This document shows positions 5,938-6,452 of a stretch of DNA of 6,452 nucleotides, one piece after another. The notes below the pieces were generated by a model. The model was not told the DNA's origin. It was given only the letters and a program-made list of their open reading frames with translations, and searched no databases. The position numbers and the translations under genes were made by a program. The stretch comes from an uncultured Faecalibacterium sp. (GTDB taxonomy: Bacteria > Bacillota > Clostridia > Oscillospirales > Ruminococcaceae): the NCBI GenBank assembly GCA_945982465.1, contig CAMFSB010000095.1:1-6452 (forward strand), given 5' to 3'. The stretch's first letter is position 1; each line of letters starts with the position of its first letter.

Positions 5938-6177
5938 GCACCCGGGGAAAGGGCGGGCCGCGGGGCAATTTTACAGCTCAGGAATTAAAAGGAAAGGCTT
6001 TGTCCTATATGTCTATAAATCTTACAAAACAATTGTGCAGATTTTATATTTCTAAAAGATCACTTCATTTTTTTATGGCGCATTTTACCAGAAAAGCCTT
6101 GAAAAATGGCAATGAATTCTTTAATATAGAACTGATAAAGATGCGCATTCCTTAACTTTGCCGCGGGAGGAGTATTT
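5938..6177. other. AT-rich spacer upstream of glgB
   Basis: After a short GC-rich stretch, the region from about 5967 to 6160 becomes strikingly AT-rich against the GC-rich genes around it. It holds the glgB promoter and no supported gene. An ATG at 6009 opens a 48-codon frame ending in TAA at 6153-6155, with a poorly spaced purine stretch upstream. Its composition matches non-coding DNA, and the glgB promoter lies inside it, so I do not call it. AAGGCTTT (5994-6001) and AAAGCCTT (6093-6100) are inverted copies, the second touching the -35. Confidence 0.55.
6099..6127 (+). promoter_or_regulatory. glgB promoter
   Basis: The -35 is TTGAAA (6099-6104) and the -10 is TAATAT (6122-6127), with 17 bases between. 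The AT-rich DNA upstream could act as an UP element. A start near 6134 leaves a leader of about 44 bases with a strong GGGAGGAG ribosome binding site (6165-6172), five bases before the ATG. Confidence 0.72.
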
Positions 6178-6452
6178 ATGAAGCCGAACAGTGCCAATGT
6201 TCAACCAAATGAATCCGATTTCCCTGTATATATCTACAAACAGGGCAACAACTACGAATCGTACCGCTACTTCGGCGCCCATCTGACAGAGCAGCAGGGC
6301 GAAAAGGGCGTTTTGTTCCGTGTGTGGGCGCCCCATGCCCGCGCCGTCAGCGTGGTAGGCGATTTTAATAACTGGGTCCCGGGCAGCCATCCCATGCGCA
6401 AGGTCGATAACGACAGCGTGTGGGAGGTATTTATTCCCGGCATGAAGGAATA
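6178..6452 (+). CDS. glgB: 1,4-alpha-glucan branching enzyme GlgB, 5' part
   Basis: The gene runs off the window after 91 full codons. GlgB cuts alpha-1,4-linked glucan chains and rejoins them through alpha-1,6 bonds to make branches in glycogen, in the cytoplasm. The visible part is the N-terminal region and the start of the CBM48 carbohydrate-binding domain: YIYKQGNNYESYRYFGAH (18-35), then the family hallmark FRVWAPHARAVSVVGDFNNW (47-66), HPM (71-73) and VWEVFIPG (81-88). The spacing and wording match GlgB better than glycogen-debranching relatives, which share CBM48 but not the YRYFGAH lead-in. The catalytic GH13 domain is outside the window, so activity cannot be judged. It has its own promoter and is the start of a new unit; other glg genes may follow. 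Confidence 0.92.
   Translation, partial: MKPNSANVQPNESDFPVYIYKQGNNYESYRYFGAHLTEQQGEKGVLFRVWAPHARAVSVVGDFNNWVPGSHPMRKVDNDSVWEVFIPGMKE

Noticed and set aside
4781..5968. A 395-codon minus-strand open frame opposite the 3D protein gene
   Set aside because: Same kind of shadow composition; it spans the terminator hairpin and has no promoter or ribosome binding site of its own.
6009..6155. 48-codon open frame in the AT-rich spacer
   Set aside because: It contains the glgB promoter, its composition is that of AT-rich non-coding DNA, and its ribosome binding site is weak; kept only as a possibility under the AT-rich island.

Overview
The window is ordinary bacterial chromosome with very GC-rich genes, Gram-positive style promoters (TTGACA/TATAAT-like, 17-bp spacers) and mostly strong AGGAGG-type ribosome binding sites. 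The RecA has Firmicutes-type residues in loop L2, and a YabE-like G5/3D cell-wall protein is present. Together these suggest a high-GC member of the Clostridia, perhaps a gut Oscillospiraceae related to Faecalibacterium, Subdoligranulum or Gemmiger. That placement is inference; there is no rRNA here to test it. All genes lie on the + strand. The long minus-strand reading frames are shadows of GC-rich codons.

Layout: (1) 2-322, the 3' end of prmC, the release-factor glutamine methyltransferase. (2) 323-427, a short control region with an extended -10 promoter whose -35 lies inside a perfect 9-bp inverted repeat, then a GC hairpin and the recA ribosome binding site. (3) 428-2149, recA and recX, three bases apart, with the recX ribosome binding site inside the end of recA. 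(4) 2150-2335, a GC-rich spacer with a 19-bp direct repeat. (5) 2336-3664, rimO, the ribosomal protein S12 methylthiotransferase, full length but interrupted by one in-frame TAG at codon 148. (6) 3665-3825, spacer with a promoter. (7) 3826-4407, pgsA, followed by a strong terminator at 4466-4502. (8) 4503-4813, a spacer without a gene, ending in a near-consensus promoter. (9) 4814-5863, a membrane-anchored DUF348/G5/3D protein, probably a peptidoglycan-acting enzyme, followed by another strong terminator. (10) 5938-6177, an AT-rich promoter island. (11) 6178-6452, the 5' end of glgB, glycogen branching enzyme.

How they fit together: recA and recX are a recombinase and its modulator, expected to be made together. 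prmC and rimO both modify the translation apparatus (release factors and ribosomal protein S12). pgsA makes the phosphatidylglycerol precursor for membranes. The 3D protein and glgB are separate units with their own promoters, bounded by terminators.

The most notable feature is the TAG in rimO. It replaces the lysine normally found in the YLKI segment just before the radical-SAM cysteine motif, while everything downstream remains in frame and conserved. A recent nonsense mutation or a sequence error is the simplest explanation; recoding is a testable alternative. The inverted repeat over the recA promoter is the second item worth following up. I found no clear new multi-gene system, mobile element, CRISPR array or RNA gene.
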